A DNA stretch of 64,000 bases from the NCBI RefSeq assembly GCF_039532605.1, contig NZ_BAAARY010000007.1:1-64000 (forward strand). The letters run 5' to 3'. Below, in pieces: positions 60,453 to 64,000 of the stretch. The notes under the pieces are model-generated. The model was given only the letters and a program-made list of their open reading frames with translations, was not told where the DNA came from and did not search any database. The position numbers and the translations under genes are program-made. The first letter of the stretch is position 1, and every line of letters starts with the position of its first letter. The stretch is from Pilimelia columellifera (GTDB taxonomy: Bacteria > Actinomycetota > Actinomycetes > Mycobacteriales > Micromonosporaceae).

Positions 60453-61256
60453 TCAGGTCCGGCGGCGCAACGCCCGCAACGCCAGCGGCACGAACACCGC
60501 CGCGATGCCCACCGCCCACAGCAGCGACTGGATCACCGGCCCCGGCAGGACCTCGCCGCGGACCATCAGCCCACGCAGAGCGTCGGCCAGGATCGTCACC
60601 GGGTTCACCTCGACCCACGCCTGCAACCAGCTGGGCATCGTCTCCTCGGGGACGAAGATGTTGCTGGTGAACGTCAGCGGGAAGATCACCGTGAAGCCGT
60701 AGGCCTGCACCTTCTCGCCGTTCTCCACGGTCACCCCGACGAGGACCGCGATCCACGCCACGGCCAGGGCGAACACCAGCATGAGCGCCGTCCCGGCGAT
60801 GACGCCGGCCACGTTGTGCGGACGGAAACCCAGCGCCATCCCCACCCCGAGCAGCAGCGCGATGGCCCAGGCCTGCTTGGCCGTGTCGGCCAGGATGCGG
60901 CCGGCCAGCGGCGCCATCCGCGCGATCGGCAACGACCGCAGCCGGTCGAAGACGCCCTTGGTCAGGTCGGCGTTGATGCCCATGCCGGTGTACATCGTCG
61001 CGAAGATCGTGTTCTGCACGATGATGCCCGGCAACATGAAGTCGAGGTACGCCTCGGTGGAGCCGGCGATCGCGCCCCCGAAAACGAACGTGAACAACAG
61101 CACGAACATGATCGGCTGGATGCTGAAGTCGAGCAGCTCCAGGGGGTTGTGCTTGATCTGGACCAGGCTGCGCCACGCCAGCGTTCCGGTGTTGCTGATC
61201 GCGGCCAACGGCCCCACCCGGCCCGGCGCCGGGATCGTCGCGACGGCGGTGGTCAT
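60453..61256 (-). CDS. ABC-2 type permease (DrrB-like)
   Basis: 267 residues with about six membrane helices (PIMFVLLFTFVFGGAIAG, AWAIALLLGVGMALGF, IAGTALMLVFALAVAWIAVL, LLWAVGIAAVFVPLALRAL). It matches the daunorubicin-resistance DrrB family: LPGIIVQNTIFATMYTGMGI and KGVFDRLRSLPIARMAPL are typical. ATG 61256 overlaps the stop of the ATPase gene (ATGA), so they are coupled. Substrate unknown; drug or lipid export is the family norm. Confidence 0.92.
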   Translation of the reverse strand: MTTAVATIPAPGRVGPLAAISNTGTLAWRSLVQIKHNPLELLDFSIQPIMFVLLFTFVFGGAIAGSTEAYLDFMLPGIIVQNTIFATMYTGMGINADLTKGVFDRLRSLPIARMAPLAGRILADTAKQAWAIALLLGVGMALGFRPHNVAGVIAGTALMLVFALAVAWIAVLVGVTVENGEKVQAYGFTVIFPLTFTSNIFVPEETMPSWLQAWVEVNPVTILADALRGLMVRGEVLPGPVIQSLLWAVGIAAVFVPLALRALRRRT

Positions 61257-62209
61257 GCGGTCACCTCGGTGGTCTCGTCGTTCGTGGGGCGCCCGGTCAA
61301 CGACAGGAACACCTCGTCCAGGCTGGGGCTGCGCAACGACAGCTCGGCCACGTGCACGCCGGCGGCGTCGAGCTGGCGCACCAACGCCGGCAGCAGCTCG
61401 CTGTCGCTCACGGTGGCGCTCACCACGTCGCCGCTCACCGCCGCCGGCCGTCCGATGAGAGCTGACACCTCGACGGCCAACGCCGGGACGTCAGTGGCCT
61501 TCACCGGACGCACCACCAGGGTCTGCGCCCCGGCGCGTGACTTCAGCTCGTCCGGGGTTCCGGTGGCGATCACCCGACCGTGGTCGATGACGACGATGTC
61601 GTCGGCGAGCTGGTCCGCCTCGTCCAGGTACTGGGTGGTCAACAGCACCGACGCGCCGTCCGACACCAGCCGGCGGACGATGTCCCACAGCTCGTTACGG
61701 CTCCGCGGGTCCAGGCCCGTGGTCGGCTCGTCCAGGTAGAGCAGGCGCGGGTCGCCGACCAGGCTCGCGGCCAGATCCAACCGGCGACGCATACCGCCGG
61801 AGTAGGTGCGGGCCGCGCGACCGCCGGCGTCCTCAAGCCGGAAGTCGGCGAGCAGCTCGGCCGCGCGCCGCTTTGCCGCCGCCCGGGACAGGCCCAGCAG
61901 CCGGCCGATGAGCAGCAGGTTCTCGGCGCCGGTCAACGACTCGTCGACCGCGGCGTACTGGCCGGTCAAACCGATCTGGGTACGCACCAGATGCGGCTCG
62001 CGGAGCAGATCGTGCCCGGCGACGGTCGCTGTGCCGGCGTCCGGGCTGGTGAGAGTGGCGAGGATCCGCACCGCTGTCGTCTTGCCGGCGCCGTTCGGTC
62101 CGAGCAGGCCGAGGACGGAACCGGTGGGCAACGCGAGATCGACGCCGGCCAGGGCGGTGGTGTCGCCGAAGCGTTTCACCAGGCCCTCGGCCAGGATGGC
62201 GTGTGACAT
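61253..62209 (-). CDS. ABC transporter ATP-binding protein (DrrA-like)
   Basis: 318 residues. Walker A GLLGPNGAGKTTAVRIL, Q-loop in TQIGLTGQYAAVDESLTG, signature YSGGMRRRLDLAASL, Walker B LLYLDEPTTGLD and H-loop LLTTQYLDEADQLADD. The C-terminal extension (LLPALVRQLDAAGVHVAELS to DEVFLSLTGRP) is the DrrA type. Drives the permease encoded next. ATG 62209 gives MSHAILAEGLVKRFGDTTAL. Confidence 0.94.
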   Translation of the reverse strand: MSHAILAEGLVKRFGDTTALAGVDLALPTGSVLGLLGPNGAGKTTAVRILATLTSPDAGTATVAGHDLLREPHLVRTQIGLTGQYAAVDESLTGAENLLLIGRLLGLSRAAAKRRAAELLADFRLEDAGGRAARTYSGGMRRRLDLAASLVGDPRLLYLDEPTTGLDPRSRNELWDIVRRLVSDGASVLLTTQYLDEADQLADDIVVIDHGRVIATGTPDELKSRAGAQTLVVRPVKATDVPALAVEVSALIGRPAAVSGDVVSATVSDSELLPALVRQLDAAGVHVAELSLRSPSLDEVFLSLTGRPTNDETTEVTA

Positions 62210-62220
62210 GTGGTCGTCTT

Positions 62221-62261
62221 CCCGTGAGGCTGGCGGGGTCGGGCGAAGCCTGCCTCACGGG
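62221..62261 (-). terminator. Hairpin after the enoyl-CoA hydratase gene
   Basis: CCCGTGAGGC pairs perfectly with GCCTCACGGG around a 21-base loop, 47-87 bp past the stop of the hydratase gene and just upstream of the ABC ATPase start. A terminator or a leader structure are both possible. Confidence 0.45.
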
Positions 62262-62307
62262 TCCGACATTTTCAGCGGGTTTCAGCGGGCCACACTGCCC
62301 GCCACGG

Positions 62308-63105
62308 TCACCGTCCGGTGAAATTCGGCTTTCGCTTCTCCACGAACGCCGCCATGCCCTCGCGCTTGTCCTCGGTGGCGAACAGGGCCGCGAACAGCTG
62401 ACCCTCCCAGACCAGACCCGATGCCAGGTCCATCTCCAGCCCGCCGTCGATGGCCAGCTTCGCCGCCCGGACCGCCTGCGCAGGGCCGTGGGCGTACGGC
62501 TTCACCAGCGCCAACGCCGCCTCGTACACCTGCTCGGCCGGGACCACCCGGTCGGCCAGACCGATCGCCAGCGCCTCGGCGGCGTCCACCATCCGACCTG
62601 AGAAGATCAGGTCCTTGGCCCGCGCCGGGCCGACCAGCCGGGCCAGCCGCTGGGTGCCGCCGGCGCCCGGGATCACGCCGAGTTTGATCTCCGGCTGGCC
62701 GAGCTTGGCGTCCTCGGCCACCACCCGCCAGTCACACGCCAGCGCCAGCTCGCACCCGCCGCCGAGGGCGTATCCGGTGACCGCGGCGACGACCGGCTTG
62801 GGGATCCGGGCCACCGCGTCGAAGGACGCCGACAGGGCGGCGACCCGCCCCGACATGTCGACGTACGACATGTCGGCCATCTCCTTGATGTCCGCGCCGG
62901 CGGCGAAGACCTTCTCGCCGCCGTAGACGATCACAGCCCTGATCTCCGGGTCCGCGGTGGCCGCGCCGGCCGCCTCGCGCAGCTCGTCCTGCAACGCGGT
63001 GTTCAGGGCGTTCATCGGCGGCCGGTCCAGGCGGATCGTGCCGATCCCGTCCGCGACCTCCAACCGGACGAACTCCCCCTTATCGAACTGCGCCACCTGC
63101 GCCAC
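62308..63105 (-). CDS. Enoyl-CoA hydratase/isomerase (crotonase family)
   Basis: 265 residues. It hydrates enoyl-CoA in beta-oxidation or related catabolism. Oxyanion-hole blocks KVFAAGADIKEMADM and YALGGGCELALACDWRVV hold the expected Gly residues; catalytic Glu lies in PEIKLGVIPGAGGTQRL. GTG 63105 (VAQVAQFDKGEFVRLEV) has GGAGG 5 bases upstream. Likely works with the acyl-CoA dehydrogenase system served by EtfAB, though not in the same operon. Confidence 0.93.
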   Translation of the reverse strand: MAQVAQFDKGEFVRLEVADGIGTIRLDRPPMNALNTALQDELREAAGAATADPEIRAVIVYGGEKVFAAGADIKEMADMSYVDMSGRVAALSASFDAVARIPKPVVAAVTGYALGGGCELALACDWRVVAEDAKLGQPEIKLGVIPGAGGTQRLARLVGPARAKDLIFSGRMVDAAEALAIGLADRVVPAEQVYEAALALVKPYAHGPAQAVRAAKLAIDGGLEMDLASGLVWEGQLFAALFATEDKREGMAAFVEKRKPNFTGR

Positions 63106-63181
63106 GCCTGCCTCCAGTCATCGACGATCGAGCCGCCCGTCAGCCTACGGCCACCGCCGATCGGGCCGGTAGCGTGAGGTC

Positions 63182-63667
63182 ATGCAGGAGTGGACGGGCC
63201 GCGACAGTCGGATCTACTACCGCGACCGTCACGTCGAGGTCTCCGCGGGCGCCGTCATCGTCGACGGGCGGGCCTACGCGTTGACCGAGCTGACCGAGGT
63301 GTGGCACCAGCGCGGCGCGCGCTCGTTCTCGGCGATCCTCCGGCGGGGGCTGCTCGGCGGCGCCCTACTGGTCCCGTTGACGCTCGCGGTGGTCGGGGTC
63401 GCCGTCGCCCTGTCGATGCGGCTGTCGGTGCTGGCCACGGTGACCGTGGTGCTCGCCGCGATCGTTGTCGGACTGGCCACCGGCCCGGTGGCCGACCTGC
63501 TGCTGGAATGGATGGACCGGTCGTACGCGCGCGGGTCCCGGGAGATGCAGCTGTGGGCCCGGTGGCGCGGCGAATCGGTGCTCCTGCTGAGCACCGGCGA
63601 CCGCCTCCGGTTCGGCAAGATCTACCGCGCCCTGCAACGCGCCATGGAACAACCCCACCTCACCTGA
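63182..63667 (+). CDS. DUF6232-like membrane protein
   Basis: 161 residues. An N-terminal small beta domain (RIYYRDRHVEVSAGAVIVDG, RAYALTELTEVWHQRG) precedes two membrane helices (ALLVPLTLAVVGVAVALSM and LATVTVVLAAIVVGLATGP) and a C-terminal cytoplasmic part ending KIYRALQRAMEQ. This is the build of the DUF6232 family, common in actinobacteria and without known function. ATG 63182 is the start. Confidence 0.8.
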   Translation: MQEWTGRDSRIYYRDRHVEVSAGAVIVDGRAYALTELTEVWHQRGARSFSAILRRGLLGGALLVPLTLAVVGVAVALSMRLSVLATVTVVLAAIVVGLATGPVADLLLEWMDRSYARGSREMQLWARWRGESVLLLSTGDRLRFGKIYRALQRAMEQPHLT

Positions 63668-63677
63668 GGACCCGGGG

Positions 63678-64000
63678 TCAGCGGGCGCGGGCGGTGAAGC
63701 GGTCGCCGGCCAGGTCCAGACGCAGGGGCAGGCCGAAGGTCGCCGACAGGGCGTCGTCGGTGAGAGTGGCCCGCAGCGGGCCCTGCGCGACCACCGCGCC
63801 CTGCCGCAACAGCAGGGCATGGGTGAAGCCCGGCGGGATCTCCTCGACGTGGTGGGTCACCAGCACCATCGCCGGCGCCAACGGGTCGGCGGCGAGCCTG
63901 GCCAGACGGGCGACAAGCTGCTCGCGTCCGGCCAGGTCGAGACCGGCGGCGGGCTCGTCGAGCAGCAGCAGCTCGGGGTCGGTCATGAGAGCCCGGGCGA
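63678..64000 (-). CDS. ABC transporter ATP-binding protein, 3' part only
   Basis: The last 107 or so residues of an ABC ATPase whose start lies beyond the right edge. Visible are the end of the signature helix (ARALMTDPELLLLDEPAAGL, Walker B and D-loop), the H-loop LVTHHVEEIPPGFTH and a short C-terminal part (LLRQGAVVAQGPLRATLTDD). The frame runs off the window without a stop. Substrate and partner cannot be given. Confidence 0.9.
   Translation of the reverse strand, partial: ARALMTDPELLLLDEPAAGLDLAGREQLVARLARLAADPLAPAMVLVTHHVEEIPPGFTHALLLRQGAVVAQGPLRATLTDDALSATFGLPLRLDLAGDRFTARAR

Overview
The window is high-GC actinobacterial chromosome, most like Micromonosporaceae (Micromonospora/Salinispora type). 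This rests on the GC-rich coding with many GTG starts, WhiJ-like HTH/DUF397 pairs, a HU protein with a Lys/Ala tail, mycothiol-phylum style housekeeping clusters, and gene orders that follow Mycobacterium tuberculosis (aceE/ahpE/DUF3052; gatCAB; ligA/MetE-like/mnmA/iscS/etfAB; serA/ilvC). The genus call is inference; the actinobacterial call is firm.

Layout. 1-5.8 kb is accessory: a possible end of another ORF, a complete IS3-family element (292-1618), a small conserved protein, a frameshifted phytanoyl-CoA-dioxygenase gene, and a WhiJ-like regulator/DUF397 pair facing a small Cys-motif protein plus a pentapeptide-repeat protein. 5.8-9.2 kb is a tightly overlapping operon (flavoprotein, Nif3-like, zinc-ribbon coiled coil, RNase H/phosphatase fusion). 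9.2-13.6 kb has a TPR-type HTH regulator divergent from a primase-fold protein that lacks its catalytic residues, a sulfotransferase and a secreted protein. 13.7-24.7 kb has tRNA-Val, AhpE peroxiredoxin, DUF3052, a fused alpha/beta 2-oxoacid dehydrogenase E1, a truncated PhoD remnant, aceE, gltX, a CopC protein, a PucR/FasR-like regulator and HU. 25.1-29.3 kb has tRNA-Glu and tRNA-Gln, an FAH-family protein, ArfB and small enzymes.

29.3-38.2 kb is the amino-acid block: ilvE, serA and gpgS, then a divergent ilvC-like/ilvD-like pair. Both members of the pair are full length and clearly homologous to KARI and dihydroxy-acid dehydratase, yet both have lost most of their catalytic and metal-binding residues. 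No ilvB or ilvN lies between them and serA. This is the most unusual part of the window.

38.2-49.5 kb holds secreted or membrane proteins (sugar dehydrogenase-like lipoprotein, metallophosphoesterase, zincin protease), then gatB, an S4 protein, an unknown gene, gatA, gatC and a GGDEF/EAL membrane protein. 49.6-60 kb holds ligA, ADP-ribosylglycohydrolase, a MetE-like protein, mnmA, a multicopper oxidase with a short coupled leader ORF, a cysteine desulfurase and etfA/etfB. 60-64 kb holds a small membrane protein, a DrrAB-like ABC exporter, enoyl-CoA hydratase, a DUF6232-like protein and the 3' part of another ABC ATPase gene.

Family assignments come from reading translated motifs by eye. No database search was possible.
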